In this document: in pieces, positions 50,201-59,724 of the stretch
Layout: each line of letters opens with the position of its first letter
Numbering within the stretch: the stretch's first letter is position 1
From: Pisaster brevispinus
Taxonomy: Eukaryota; Echinodermata; Asteroidea; Forcipulatida; Asteriidae
Assembly (NCBI GenBank): GCA_023634235.1
Contig: JAMKCF010000011.1
Coordinates: 5,722,001 to 5,786,000 of the forward strand
Direction of reading: 5' to 3'
DNA length: 64,000 bases
Translations under genes and position numbers: made by a program
The notes under the pieces: generated by a model
Seen by the model: only the letters and a program-made list of their open reading frames with translations
Database searches by the model: none
Told to the model about the DNA's origin: nothing

Positions 50201-53200
50201 CTCCTTTGAATGCACCCTGGTTTCAATAAGTTGGTGGATAAAATAGTGCTACATGCAAATTTGTAGCACTGTATGTACATATAACTGTACAATCTACTAC
50301 ATGTATGTGTACAGTACATGCACATAACAACCTCCGTTTTACACATGTACACATACATTCGTTGACCTGGTATTAGACAACTTATCCTTTTTCTGCTCCC
50401 ATTGTTTGGACATGTCTTTTTTTTTAAGCGATTTCCTCATTGGTTTTGTACCTGAAAGCCAAGCGAGGGTGTCCTTGCTCTGTCAAAAAAAACACTTTTG
50501 TTTATTAAGTCCTCAGTGTCAACCACGACACCCCCATGTACACAAGCTTTCCCAGTCCTTTGCTTTGTCAGACTGGGCCCAATTTCAAAGAGCTGCTTAA
50601 CGGCCGATTTTGTGCATACTGTGCGATTTCCATTTCATGGCGCTGCTAACTGTAAGCACATGAAAAGGCATGCTAACCTTCCAGTGCTTACTGTATGAAA
50701 ATGATTGACGTGACAATGCAAATCCATGGTGAACGCGCAAGATAGCTGCCTAATTTTCTTGCTAACCTGTGAAGTACGCTTATGCTTAAGCAAATTTTTC
50801 TGCTATAGTTAGCACGAAAATTTGCTTACCCTTAGGCAGCGCTATGAAATTGGGCCCAGATCTACAGTACATGTAGGAGCTTGTAAAAGCAACGAGTACA
50901 AACATCAGTTTTCAATGAACAAGTGAAATGTTTATTGACATGGCTGGGAATACCCACTGATTGGACCGCTGACCTCAATCCTGTTATTTTAGCATAGGAA
51001 CCCAAACAAGCCCAAAAGTCCAGACGGTGCTTTTTAAATTTAGATTGACTAATTTATTCTTTAGATTTTCAAATACAAACTTCACCCTAAACAAATAACA
51101 ACCCCCCCCAAAAAAAAAAATAAAATAAAATTAATTAAAATATATGTATCAATGAATAAAATTAAATTTAAAGAAATTAAAAAAATAGGTATGGTTTCTC
51201 AAAATATTTCATGGTCCATTATTCTTTCTGAGTTAACAGACAAGTGGGCTAGTGGAGAAAAGCTTAAAATTCAAGCTAAGATGAACATTAAAGTGGTCTA
51301 CAATCACGCACGACGTTAATGCTTTTGACAGTAAAATGCTAATCGTAGCGGGTCGTCAAGTAATGGCCGAGCGGAGCAAAGGAGTAAAACGGGTACCAGT
51401 GATTTGTTGATGTGAATAAATAGCAACATGTTTGTTAATCTGGCTGCCGGTGCTGCATACTACTAAGGAGCTGAGATGATTTCAGGAATGCATTGGACCC
51501 AAATGAGCAGGGGTAGGTAAATAGTGTAATGGGCTTTGATACAATGTTTCGAAGCTCCTAATAAGCACCTATTCAGTATTCATAAATACTTGGGACAGTT
51601 GATCCATTCTGATTAGTTCGAGAGGACATCACATGGTCATGTTTAAACGTGCGATATAAACACGGTGAGGAGTGTTTTAAACATGGCCTGAGGAACTCGA
51701 GTCAAAAAAAGGGCGCTATCAGATGATTGTGCTGAGCGAACAAATATCATTTAGCACTCAACATGGATAAAAATTCAACAGTTGAGGCGAGCAGAGGCTA
51801 AACTGACAGATTTGTTTTCAACTTTTAAAGGTGTTTGACAGAAAGGTATTCAAGAATGAGAATAAAGAGTGACGACTCAGTCTTAAACGGCCTTTAAAAC
51901 CTTGCAGGGTCAGGGCCGTTTGAAACGACCCTGTCAGTTTGAAACGGCTGTTTAAGACCTCATAGCCACTCTTTTATTCCCATAAATTATTAACTTTCCA
52001 AAATGTTGGTATTTTCTCCCATGAAGCATGCTAATTGCACAGGATCCCTTTTTCAATGCACTGATGATGCTCGTCTTAACAAATGCAAGATGCATTGTGG
52101 CAATGTGGCTCAAGAAAAAACCAGCGATGTAAATGATGTGTAGGCTGGCAGAGCAAATAATGCTTCCGCCCCGGAGCTTTGCGTTTAATACTTTTAAAAC
52201 CGCACCAGTCACGTACAGTGTACTGTGCACTGTACACAGATGTCAACAGCACAGTACTGTCCATTGTCCGTTGACCATTGCCCTTCCCCCATCCTCCAAG
52301 ATCCCAAACCATCATCTTCCCAGGTACCTCTCCACCTCTCAAGTCTACGCACTAGGGCGCATGGCCTCATAATGAGGGCTTTGGTGGGTGTGACACTGGG
52401 TGTGGCAGTGGGTGTGGTACTGGGTGTGGCAGGGAGATTTTGAAGGATTTGGGGGACGAGGTAAACCACAAATATCAACCTACCTGTAGCACATGTCATC
52501 TTCGTTAAAGCCACCCAAAAAAAAAGAAAATCTGTCCCTGATTCACGGCATGACATTTGAGAACAAAACAGCAAACAAAAAGAAGAGTAAAGGGAAGATA
52601 CAAGAATCACACGCCAAATCAAAGTTCCCTTTTTCTTTTTTTTTAAATGAGGCTTGCAAAAGTATAACACATCATGTGATAACAGAAAAACAATGAGCAG
52701 CTTCCAAAGAAAAATTTGAAAAACCAGTCAACATTTGCATGCAGGAAAAACAAAATAAACAAGTTTTCAAATCCTTTAAAGAGAGTAAGAAGTTTGCTGC
52801 AGGCACGTGTAGGTCTGATTGTTCAGGCTCAAGTTGCTTGAAATTTCAAGAAGAAAGTTCATGAAGCAAAACAAGAAGCATATGGTGTTAAAGTGACAAT
52901 TCTGATGAACGTTTGTTTAAATTCATTTATTGTATGTGTTTTATTTGTTTGAGTGCCAGAGCAAGCCGCAAGTTTGTCAGTCCAATATTTACCTTGCAAA
53001 CCTTTCTTTGTCTGGTTTGTCTTCATCGGTTCTGTAGGGGAGAAAGATGGGAGATTTGTGTGTGTCCCTCCTGCTTCTTTAAGGTGGACATGCAGCCTGA
53101 CTGTCTAAGTGGATGGTGGGTTGGGGGAGGAGGTGGGTTGGGGGAGGAGGAGGAGGGGGGGCATGCCTTTTCATGCAATTACAGTGACTACTGGTACAGG

Positions 53201-56200
53201 GTGTGACAGCGTCGTGATTACAAACAAAGTTTCTACAGTGACGCACAGGCCTGATGCTTCGTTTTTGAAAGGGGCAAGGGCACCGAGGCGTTTTTTTCTC
53301 CTTGAATACCTTTCTCCTCACGGGCACGTATTGACCCCCTTGCACAACGCGGAACGCAATTCTCTGCACAATGCGCGTCTAGCATTTCCACTATTGTGGA
53401 AGTCAATAACCTTTTGACTCCCAAAATGGTGGATGGGATAGGTGCGTGTAAGTGCGCTGTGTGTTATGAAAGGGGTCAATATGAGGACATTGTACATTTC
53501 TACTGGATCATTTCAAGGGGCACCATGGCAGGGTACCGGGGAATGGAGACAATTACCTCCGTTGCCTCTGCTAGAGGCCTGAACACACCATGTTTACAAT
53601 CAGTTTGCTCAGTCTGCTTTGGAAGCACTTTATTTTTTATTTTTATGGAAATGCATGCAGGCCTGATACTCCATGGAGGCAATGAAGGCAAATCACAATG
53701 CAATGCGCCCTCTACAGTTTAACGCAAGGAAGCCATTTTTCCCAAAAGCGTTAAAATAAAAGCAATTCCCACTCACAATTCAGTTCTGCTCGGGAAAGTT
53801 TGGAACCTTTACATGGCTTGAATGGAAAAGTTCACCAGCCTCACACACAAAAAAAGCATTTTAAACCAGAAACAGACAAATACATTCGTACAGCTTTGCT
53901 CCTCTGTAAACCACGAAGCCACTCAAGCAATCAGGGTCATGTGGCAGGTGATGCGAGATGACGCAAAACTTGCTGACCTTTTTCCATGGTACACTGTGAA
54001 AATAGCTACTCCTGTACAAACTGTAGAAAGTGCACTGATGCCAATTGCAAGTATTCGATACTGTCAGAATGTCACACATCGCGGGCGCTCTGCACAGTCA
54101 CCTTTGACCTATGCGGGTTATGACGTGCCTGTGGCGTAGTTTTCGCGCACTGAATTCGTCGGACACCTCAACAAGCCAGATCCACTGACGCGCCGGTGCA
54201 GACGTCTTCTTCTCTTTTGCACTGACTTAATATCCTCCATCATTTCTCTTGTGCCTTCGACAGCATTTTCATGTTCAACTAGCCCAATTAAAACACCATA
54301 CACTACATCATGTATAGGCTATTTTTGATCTGATGATAGTGATTTAGGGGTCTTCAGGTGCTCTTTTCTCAGCGATTAAAGCATTTCAGAGGTAGATATT
54401 TCCCTGGAAAATTGGAACTGGTTTAAACTTTTATTCAGCGAACTTTCAGAAGGAATCATTATTTCTTAAATCTATTAATCCTGTACTCTGTCTTTAAATG
54501 TCATCAAAACATCGCAGACTTTACAAATCTTTTATTGTATTGTGAGTTTAAAAAACAATTTTAAACACAAAACTTCAGATTGATAACCGATGCTTAGTGC
54601 CTCATTAAGTCATGCATCTTTTAATGCCTCATCAGTGGTGTGTTCACAGTGCTCGTTAGTACACACATTTGTTTACCTAAAATGCTACGATTGTCTTTAA
54701 GGAATGAATGATGTGCACAGGTTATGTCTGTAATTATACATGCATTCTGTAAGGTGGCATGCAAGTGTTACAACTACATCATGTGAGAAACTCCGAACAA
54801 TTTGAAACACTTGTGTTTCTACAGTAGGAGAAAGTTTGGCCTTGTTAATAGATGTGCAACTACATGCGTGCAAAACTCCAAACAATTTCAAACACTTGTT
54901 TTTGTGGGGGAAAAGTTGGGCCTTGACTAGATGTGTGACTACATGTGTGCGAAACTCCAAACAATTTAAAACACACTTGTGGTTTGTTTGTTTGTAGGAG
55001 AACATTGGGCTTTGTGAAATAGATGTGCAACTGCACGTGTGGGAAGCTCCAAACAATTTCAAACGCTTGTGTTTGTGGGAGAACGTTGGGCCTTGTTAAT
55101 AGATGTGCGACTACACGTATGCAAAACTCCAGTCAATTCAAACAATTGCAATTGTGGGAGAAAGTTAGGCCTTGTTCATGAGCATGCGACTACATGTGTA
55201 TGGAGCTCCAAACAATTTCAAACACTTGTGTTTGTGAGAGAGAGTTTGGCCTTGCTAAGAGATGTGCCACTACACGTACATGTGTGTGAAACTCCAAACA
55301 ATTTGAAAACACTTGCTTGTGGGAGACAGTTGGGTCTGCTTATTGATTAGTTTGTCACTCATCAATCAACATTGATGTGCATCCCGAACCAAAGGAATGA
55401 CCAAGGATGCAAAAATCAGTAGTACATGTAACTAATGAACAGTATGAGTCACAGTCTGAAAATGTTGTACAGTCTGCAACTTGTTTTCACGGTCTCAGTT
55501 TGGATAATTTCGCAGTTTCTGACATATTGCTTTTGAATATTGCTTTTTATTAGTACAAAATATTAACGATACAATGTATCACTCGGTCAACCGGTCAAGA
55601 AAGTCATGTACAAAAAAAAGAAGATATTTAAGGGGCCAGAACTATGTTGAGCGTCTGACAATGATTAAGCTTTTTTGCAAACTTTCCAGGTGGGCTGCAG
55701 TGACAAACATGTTGCTCCAACCAAACTGTAACCTAGTTGTTGGCTTGGCTAGTCTTAGTTTCAAGATGGCGGACTTTGCGTACCAAAAAAAAAAGGGTAT
55801 TTTAAAATGACTGACACAGTAACGTACTGCTTTAATTTAAGTAAAATTCAGAAGACTAAGCTAAATTACCTGAAATTCAAATAAAGTCCCTATATTTTTG
55901 AGAACATCTTTCAGGGGATGCACTGTAATTGTCACACTACTTCACAAACTATTTTGGGGTTACCCACCTGTACTTGTATGGCACTGAAATATTTCAGTCC
56001 GTGAATTTTATGTCAGACTTTGTTTTTTGGGGGGAGGGGTTTGTCAAAAAAATAAATAAATAAATAAAAATAAATTATAAAAAATTAATAATTAAATAAA
56101 TAATAATTTTAATTAAAATCTAAAGAAAGAAAAAAGGATAATGAAAAAAGGCACCCCCACATTTCTGTGATAAATGCAACAAAAGTAGCCATAGAAATTC

Positions 56201-57613
56201 ACACCAGTCAGAGTTCTTCTCAGGATTTCTTTAGCTGGCGAAACAATGTTTTCCCTAGATCATAAAAACTCAAGACGCAAGACTCCAACCAAAGACATAC
56301 TCAAAATTTATGGCTTTGGATATCATTTTTTTCTTCTTCTTGGTAATACCCTATTTTACATTTGGTTTAAAAACCTTTGAAAGGAAATTGCATGTTTCAT
56401 TAACAAATTTGGAAATTGTGTTGTGGTCGGAAACAGAGAAAATTCTGCCAGTGGTCAGGGTGGTGGTTGAAGAATCCGGAGTGCTGGGCGGGTTTTCCCG
56501 GCACCAACCATGGTGGGGCAGGCAGAACCCTGCACACAATGCAAGTTCATCATTCAACTTAACTTAAAGGGAAGGTTCAGAATTTGTTTTTATTGAAGAT
56601 ACTGGATCCCGATTCCAAGAAAAAGCACCATTAAACTAGCCGGTGATCAAATCTTCAAGGGGGCCACTCAAGTTTTGGAAGAATTGGTCGAAAATAACGT
56701 AACCTTTTTTCATACCTTTAAAAAAAAATAAAAAATTATGAGATATCGCCCAACTCACAAGGCCACTTCAAGGTGAGGGCTACACCTAACTGATTTGGGC
56801 TGTCAACCCAGATCAACTGTCACCAGGGGCACGTTGCCACCTACTCCTTGGGCTGAAACAGGGTTGCCCCCTTTCACAGTTCCTAAGGATGTAGGCAAGG
56901 GTATCGTCCACTGGCTAGTAGAGCAGAGTGCACTACCTTCCCAACTTTTTACAAAGCAATTATGGTTAAGTGCCTTGCTCAAGGACACAAGTGTCACTAC
57001 CGGGATTCATTACCCTGCTTTGAACAAGAAAAGACAAGTTTCTCATTTGACACATTTAGTCATAATCTGGCACTCTGATGCGCTGCCAGCAGAACATACC
57101 CGAGGATATCTGGTACTCGCGCTAAAACTTGATACTAAGTTACAGAAGCTAACTTTGCAAAAGTTACATATTTACAATCAGATAAGATTGAAGCACAGCA
57201 GTTGTTAACAACGCTGCACTATCGCTTTAAAATAATCTGGTTCTGTAGTGGGGGCGCTTGAAGGGAATGTCTCGCAATCATCGAGCCCAACACAAAGGCC
57301 CATAAGCAGTTCCACTACTCTCTGTCAATGTACACAAAAGTGTGCCACAAAAGCAGACAACACGACACAGAACTGTGCATAATTTGTTTATTTACACAAA
57401 GACTGAGGGTCAACATCAGTTTTCTGGGTTAATTGGCAACATTTACATCTAACTAGCACTCTAACAAGACTACAGATGGGGGTGGAGGAGGAGGGGGGGA
57501 GGAAGGGTGGCTACCAGACTAAAAAAAAAGCGCATTCCGTATCTGGCCAGATCGGTCAGACTTACCTTGAGAACTTGCTTGGGCTTGTGTCCTCATCTTC
57601 ACCATCTTCAGAG
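38013..57613 (-). CDS. ARNT: ARNT (aryl hydrocarbon receptor nuclear translocator), 13 exons, 5' end missing
   Basis: ARNT is the class II bHLH-PAS partner that dimerises with AHR, HIF-alpha or SIM in the nucleus and binds E-box-like half sites. Thirteen minus-strand exons, each bounded by AG acceptors and GT donors, join in one open frame of 688 residues. Order: acidic leader (1-15), bHLH (about 16-69, basic region [13 protein letters not shown] with the H..E..R DNA-contact spacing), PAS-A (about 85-165, [17 protein letters not shown]), a linker with [16 protein letters not shown] (about 290-391, [10 protein letters not shown] to EYIICTN), then a Q/S/P-rich tail ending FPPFSE, the typical ARNT C-terminus. 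Human ARNT is about 789 residues, so the missing part is mainly N-terminal plus a shorter tail. The first exon seen starts with an acceptor, so the start codon lies further upstream and was not found. It could only be confused with the paralogue ARNTL/BMAL, but the bHLH and the tail match ARNT. Confidence 0.95.
38445..38655. repeat. dispersed repeat family F, copy in last ARNT intron
   Basis: It shares GGTC ATTG/TCG, AAGTCACATGTGAA, TTTCAGCTG and TCCACGTTTAGCGAGGT(G/C)AC in order with 60836-61045. About 210 bp, same orientation, non-coding. Confidence 0.7.
38787..38955 (-). CDS. ARNT: ARNT exon L (transactivation tail)
   Basis: This 169-nt exon (CTGCAG acceptor, GTATGA donor) encodes residues 547-602: [20 protein letters not shown], then [17 protein letters not shown] and [10 protein letters not shown]. 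It ends one base into Gly603. Confidence 0.88.
39557..40022 (-). CDS. ARNT: ARNT exon K (Q/S/P-rich region)
   Basis: This is the largest ARNT exon (466 nt; TTTGCAG acceptor, GTGAGC donor). It encodes residues 391-546, low-complexity and rich in S, G, P and Q. Examples are [15 protein letters not shown] near its start and QYSSQVE at its end. It aligns by position with the variable region after PAS-B in ARNT. The DNA is clearly more GC- and CpG-rich than the flanking introns. Confidence 0.9.
40565..40645 (-). mobile_element. tRNA-derived SINE, left arm of a facing pair
   Basis: On the minus strand, GGCTAGATAGCTCAGTTGGT then AGAGCATTCAG has a good acceptor strand and D arm, followed by CGCAGGTTCAAGTCCTTTAG. 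The anticodon stem does not close. It lies in the ARNT intron between exons K and J. Confidence 0.65.
40700..40785 (+). mobile_element. tRNA-derived SINE, right arm of a facing pair
   Basis: TCTAGATAGCTCAGTTGTTA then AAGCGCC, later CCAGGTTGAAGTCCCTCTCT and AGTCAAGTTTTC. It is the same family as the copy at 40565-40645 but in the opposite orientation. Confidence 0.65.
40879..41029 (-). CDS. ARNT: ARNT exon J (PAS-B C-terminal half)
   Basis: This 151-nt exon (TACTAG acceptor, GTAAGA donor) encodes residues 341-390: [18 protein letters not shown], then [20 protein letters not shown]. It closes the PAS-B beta sheet and ends two bases into Lys391. Confidence 0.95.
41429..41535 (-). CDS. ARNT: ARNT exon I (PAS-B)
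   Basis: This 107-nt exon (TTCTAG acceptor, GTACAT donor) encodes residues 305-340: [17 protein letters not shown], then [26 protein letters not shown] and HPEDQ are characteristic of ARNT PAS-B. Confidence 0.93.
41748..41937 (-). CDS. ARNT: ARNT exon H (linker and start of PAS-B)
   Basis: This 190-nt exon (TTGCACAG acceptor, GTCAGT donor) encodes residues 242-304, including [20 protein letters not shown] and [17 protein letters not shown], where PAS-B begins. It ends two bases into Arg305. Confidence 0.93.
42716..42913 (-). CDS. ARNT: ARNT exon G (inter-[15 protein letters not shown])
   Basis: This 198-nt exon (TTTCAG acceptor, GTGCTC donor) encodes residues 176-241: [19 protein letters not shown], then [20 protein letters not shown]. 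Both blocks are ARNT signatures in the PAS-A tail and linker. The donor is GT but otherwise weak. Frame continuity into exon H supports it. Confidence 0.92.
43785..43814 (-). CDS. ARNT: ARNT exon F (30-nt microexon)
   Basis: This short exon (CTACAG acceptor, GTAAGT donor) encodes [10 protein letters not shown] and the first base of Ser176. It is too short to stand out as an ORF. It is needed to keep frame between exons E and G and matches the TGTVKKEG stretch of ARNT at that position. Confidence 0.88.
43983..44195 (-). mobile_element. tRNA-derived SINE between ARNT exons E and F
   Basis: On the minus strand, GTGTCGTGGCCGAGCGATCG (head) is followed by GTGTGGGTTCGAGTCCTGGT (B box), then CTTCGGGTGGGGCGTAAAGC. 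It lies in the same orientation as ARNT and ends about 40 bp from the exon E donor. Confidence 0.7.
44234..44351 (-). CDS. ARNT: ARNT exon E (PAS-A, second half)
   Basis: This 118-nt exon (TTATAG acceptor, GTGAGT donor) encodes residues 127-165: [20 protein letters not shown], then REQLSTSE and GRILDLK. HPDD is the usual PAS alpha-helix start. Relative to human ARNT the stretch after STSE is changed (SPTSG). It ends one base into the Thr166 codon. Confidence 0.92.
44944..45036 (-). CDS. ARNT: ARNT exon D (PAS-A, first half)
   Basis: This 93-nt exon is exactly 31 codons, phase 0 at both ends (acceptor CTTACAG, donor GTAAGT). It encodes residues 96-126, [20 protein letters not shown] through PVLNQTQ, the beta-strand core of PAS-A. 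Confidence 0.95.
46002..46081 (-). CDS. ARNT: ARNT exon C (bHLH/PAS-A linker)
   Basis: This 80-nt exon (TTCAG acceptor, GTAAGG donor) encodes residues 69-95, from [15 protein letters not shown] to the start of PAS-A at [12 protein letters not shown]. It enters in phase 1 and ends in phase 0. Confidence 0.94.
46623..46780 (-). CDS. ARNT: ARNT exon B (bHLH)
   Basis: This 158-nt exon (acceptor TGTGCAG, donor GTAAGA) encodes residues 16-69, the entire basic helix-loop-helix. The basic region reads [13 protein letters not shown] and helix 2 includes [20 protein letters not shown], nearly identical to vertebrate ARNT from memory. It starts with one base completing Arg16 and ends with the first base of Gly69. 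The intron before it is almost 11 kb, the largest in the gene. Confidence 0.96.
46874..46902. repeat. (TC)n microsatellite
   Basis: A run of about 13 TC dinucleotides lies less than 100 bp upstream of the bHLH exon acceptor of ARNT, in its intron. Confidence 0.9.
46906..47066. mobile_element. possible short inverted-repeat element upstream of the ARNT bHLH exon
   Basis: TATAGCCCCCTTGCATTGGC at the left and CATACGCAAGGGGGTCGGTC at the right share CCCCCTTGC(A/G)T as an inverted repeat. The interior is CpG-rich (GTGTACGCGCTGCGCAC). Superfamily and exact ends are unclear. Confidence 0.45.
47239..47361. mobile_element. MITE family C short copy
   Basis: GGGCCCAATTTCATTGCTCT ... CTTGGTAAGCAGAGCCATGA then ACATTGGGCCC. 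The arms GCTCTGCTTAC and GTAAGCAGAGC pair. The length is about 123 bp. Confidence 0.7.
47365..47770. mobile_element. MITE family C copy with a SINE nested inside
   Basis: GGGCCATGTTTCATGGAGCT then GCTTAAAC at the left, and GCTTAAGCAGCTCTATGAAA then TTGAGCCCTG at the right, form the terminal repeats. The middle, about 47535-47700, is a minus-strand tRNA-derived SINE unrelated to other family C copies. Confidence 0.65.
47535..47700 (-). mobile_element. tRNA-derived SINE (same family as 63741-63905)
   Basis: Read on the minus strand, a tRNA-like head with a B-box-like GGGTTCAAATCCCATCC is followed by GAGTAATATGCCTGTGG and AGTACTACAGTGCTTTACAC. The body words recur in the same order at 63741-63905. 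No intact anticodon arm is visible, so this is not a functional tRNA gene. Confidence 0.7.
48553..48717. mobile_element. MITE family A, full copy
   Basis: Terminal inverted repeats AGGTCTGATACTTC and GAAGTATCAGGCCT bound a 165-bp element. The interior carries AAGGGCACCTAAATGAGGAC, then AAGGGGCACCAAGGCAATGA, then GGAGGCGGTCGCCTC. It lies in the large ARNT intron. Confidence 0.75.
49127..49401. mobile_element. MITE family C copy interrupted by a second MITE
   Basis: GGCTCCAATTTCATGGCTAT at the left and GATCCATGACATTGGACCCT at the right are the diverged family C ends, with TCTGCTTACC facing GGTAAGCAGA. A separate element (49192-49334) is inserted in the middle. Confidence 0.6.
49192..49334. mobile_element. 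nested MITE with GGCCCCTTTCGAAA termini
   Basis: GGCCCCTTTCGAAA and TTTCGAAAGGGGCC are perfect 14-bp terminal inverted repeats around a 143-bp element inside a family C copy. A possible relative begins near 32262 (GGCCCTTTTCAAAACCACGG). Confidence 0.75.
50575..50857. mobile_element. MITE family C (GGGCCCAATTTCAT termini)
   Basis: GGGCCCAATTTCAAAGAGCT at the left faces GCGCTATGAAATTGGGCCC at the right. The interior has further inverted words (GCTTAAGC, TTAGCACGAAAATTTGCTTA). It is about 283 bp, non-coding, in the large ARNT intron. Confidence 0.75.
51575..51985. mobile_element. dispersed repeat family G, longer copy
   Basis: It shares CCATTCTGATTAGTTCGAGA and GTGCGATATAAACACGGTGA with the copy at 23585. 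It continues with CTTAAACGGCC / GGCCGTTTGAAACG / AAACGGCTGTTTAAG inverted words near 51880-51955. ATTCATAAATAC at the left and CCCATAAATTATT at the right may be terminal repeats. Confidence 0.55.
53247..53580. mobile_element. MITE family A copy carrying a nested family B insertion
   Basis: It begins AGGCCTGATGCTTCGTTTTT. It continues after the nested element with TGAGGACATTGTACATTTCT and CAAGGGGCACCATGGCA, and ends GTTGCCTCTGCTAGAGGCCT. The family A body (rich in AGGGGCACCAAGGCAATG) is otherwise intact. Confidence 0.7.
53331..53479. mobile_element. MITE family B, TA-flanked, inserted in another MITE
   Basis: The element begins TTGACCCCCTTGCACAACG and ends GTTATGAAAGGGGTCAA, an imperfect terminal inverted repeat. 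It is bounded by TA at 53329-53330 and 53480-53481. A TA duplication suggests a Tc1/mariner-like superfamily. It interrupts a family A copy between its GGGCAC and TGAGGACA blocks, so it is the younger insertion. It contains an AAAATGG(T/C)GG word seen in other copies. Confidence 0.8.
54755..55345. repeat. ~80-88 bp tandem repeat, about 7 units, in ARNT intron
   Basis: Each unit contains CTCCAAACAATTTCAAACAC, then TTGTG...GGGAGAA(A/C)(A/G)TTGGGCCTTG, then AGATGTG(C/T)(A/G)ACTACA(T/C)GTGTG. Units begin near 54757, 54845, 54928, 55018, 55099, 55181 and 55258. Divergence between units is moderate, so the array is older than the 41-bp one. Confidence 0.85.
56760..57110 (-). mobile_element. SINE-like repeat
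   Basis: Blocks AGTGCCTTGCTCAAGGACAC and AAGTGTCACTACCGGGATTC are typical of tRNA-derived SINEs read from the tail. CAGATCAACTGTCACCAGGG and GGCTGAAACAGGGTTGCC lie upstream. No tRNA structure remains. Confidence 0.5.
57566..57613 (-). CDS. ARNT: ARNT exon A (acidic leader before bHLH)
   Basis: This 48-nt exon lies between a TTTTCAG acceptor and a GTAAGT donor. It encodes [15 protein letters not shown] plus two bases of an Arg codon that the next exon completes, giving SRENHSEIE across the junction. Acidic residues followed by a short basic stretch before the bHLH fit ARNT. One base at its 5' end belongs to a codon from an upstream exon that was not found. Confidence 0.8.
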
Positions 57614-58080
57614 CTGAAAAATATACGATAAAACTAAATTTAGAGGTTCGTTGTTAATATGAAGAAGTTCCGAATGTCTTTTTTAATTGATTTTTTTATT
57701 GAAAAACTCTAGTTATTTTTTATTTATACACAAGTTAACGATACATGTTTGGCCCCCCCCCCCCATAAACATGGCCAAGTTCTATGGTGCTAAAACCAAA
57801 CAATTCACAGTTACAATTAGTGAATGCATAATTTAAATATGTACAAAAATTAAGTTTATAATGAGAAAACAGCAATTAGCTGTTGCAAACCGCTTACCAA
57901 CCCAAAATTACATTACATTTGGTATTTAAACGCAACAAATTGTTGTACGTAGGTATTTTTTCTCCAAAATTAAATGTACTTACATATCATGCACGTACAC
58001 TGATACATACATGACAGGTTTCCTTAAAACCTACATTGTATGTACTGTACATCTTAAATAAAAATTCAGAACCAACCTTA

Positions 58081-58205
58081 TTGGCCCCTTACTGAATGCG
58101 GATCACATCTCCCACAAAATGAGCATCTACCATTTCCACCTTTTCGGGGTCAATTTCTTTGTGTACATTTTGTAAGTGCGCTGCGCATCGCCCAAGGGGG
58201 GTCAA
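58081..58205. mobile_element. MITE family B copy
   Basis: It starts TTGGCCCCTTACTGAATGCG after TA and ends AAGGGGGGTCAA before TA. The body shares GCATCTACCATTTCCACC and GTAAGTGCGCTG with the copy at 53331-53479. The length is 125 bp. Confidence 0.75.
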
Positions 58206-59569
58206 TATAGCAGATTACATGTAGCTGGTATAATCTACATGTACGCCAATTCTACAAATCTAGTGACATGTAAATTAATCCACCGCACGAGGGGGTTAGT
58301 TTCTTTTTATAAATAATTCTATTTTGAATAAAAACAAATAAATGTAACAAAGAGCAGGGAGTTGGGGAGAGATCATAGAAAGGAACAGAGCTCCGATTAA
58401 ACTCCATCATCAGTATCAATCCATCGGTGTGTTTTCGTCAACTAATTTGTGGTCACTTGTTAAATGATTCCGCAAGGAGCAACCACAGCCCAAGAAGCAG
58501 TTCAGAGTTTCTACACAAATCCCTACATAGAATTTAAATTCACCTGTATGGTGTAAAGTACATGTACATGTAGGTACACACACACACAGTGTACACAAAA
58601 TTCACACCTTCATTGTAACTTATGTATGCAGTGGAGAGACGCCCCAATAGTGTCCAGTGCATGTTGAAACTGGGTCATGTTAAACACTGTACAAGCACTT
58701 GAGGCTGACGATGAAACCCGGGTATCATCGACAACGGCAACTGCCACGTACTACTACAATACCTTAAGATCAGGCAGGATGCAACAGTACAGGTACTTCC
58801 ATTAAATCTCTTCATTTACTGAAGTGTTCTATTGGGAGGCGTTTCAACACCCCTCCTCTCCCTTTCCATCCCCCCCAATCATGGAAGATGCATTACGGGG
58901 GGGGGAATGCACCATTCTCGAGGAACTGTTTTGATAGATCTGCTCGGCTTGTTTTCTGCATTAATTTCCTTGCCATCCGACACGTGTATGTGGACAGTTA
59001 AGTGGGCAATCCAAACTGAATTTTCAATTTGTCACTCTCCGCAATCCCAGGAATGCAATATTATAAACAACCCTCGCGCATCATATTCATCTATCTAATC
59101 CAAAGTAAACCCCCCCAAAAAAAATATATATATAAATATATATTTTTTCAAAAATACTACAGCCTATTTATTGCAAACGATAAGATGGGTTTTGTTTTAA
59201 CGTAACTAATAAACATGAAATTAAAAAAACTGATGTGAATATTTATTAGTGTGAAACACTGGATACGTGTACAGTTATCTTTTTTTTAAAAACCAACCCC
59301 CTTCATAGAAAAACAAAACAAAAATGCACACGTTCCTGTAAATTTTATGTCTTTGAGCCTTTTTGTCTCCCTGAGCCTTTTTGTCTCCCTAAGCCTTAAA
59401 ATTTCCCTTCAAAACATCCCATGGAAATATTCCTTTCAAAATGGAAAGTGGAATTAAAACGCCTTCATTTCAAACTAAGCCAGTATTAAGAATATATGTA
59501 CATGTAGTGTCAAATTTCAATTAGATTAATTGAAACGGGGGTACCCCAAAAAGGCAATATCTGGCAAGT

Positions 59570-59724
59570 ATCAGGCCTGCAGTAGGCTGCCAGAATTCAA
59601 AGCAGGGAAATGAAAACTCAACGAGGACAATTTGTGAGTTTGTACTGAAAACATTTCAAGGGGCACTGGCAAGGAGACGACCAGGGGCAATTGCATCCGC
59701 TGCCTCCATGAAATATCAGGCCCT
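59570..59724. mobile_element. MITE family A copy
   Basis: ATCAGGCCTGCAGTAGG begins the copy and CTCCATGAAATATCAGGCCC ends it, with TTTCAAGGGGCACTGGCAAG between. A shorter related fragment occurs at about 60030-60155 (TTTCAAGGGGCACCAAGGCA). Confidence 0.55.

Noticed and set aside
52209..52670. 153-codon minus ORF in the long ARNT intron
   Set aside because: It contains a short TGGGTGTGG repeat and low-complexity stretches, with no domain and no consistent splice frame with ARNT.
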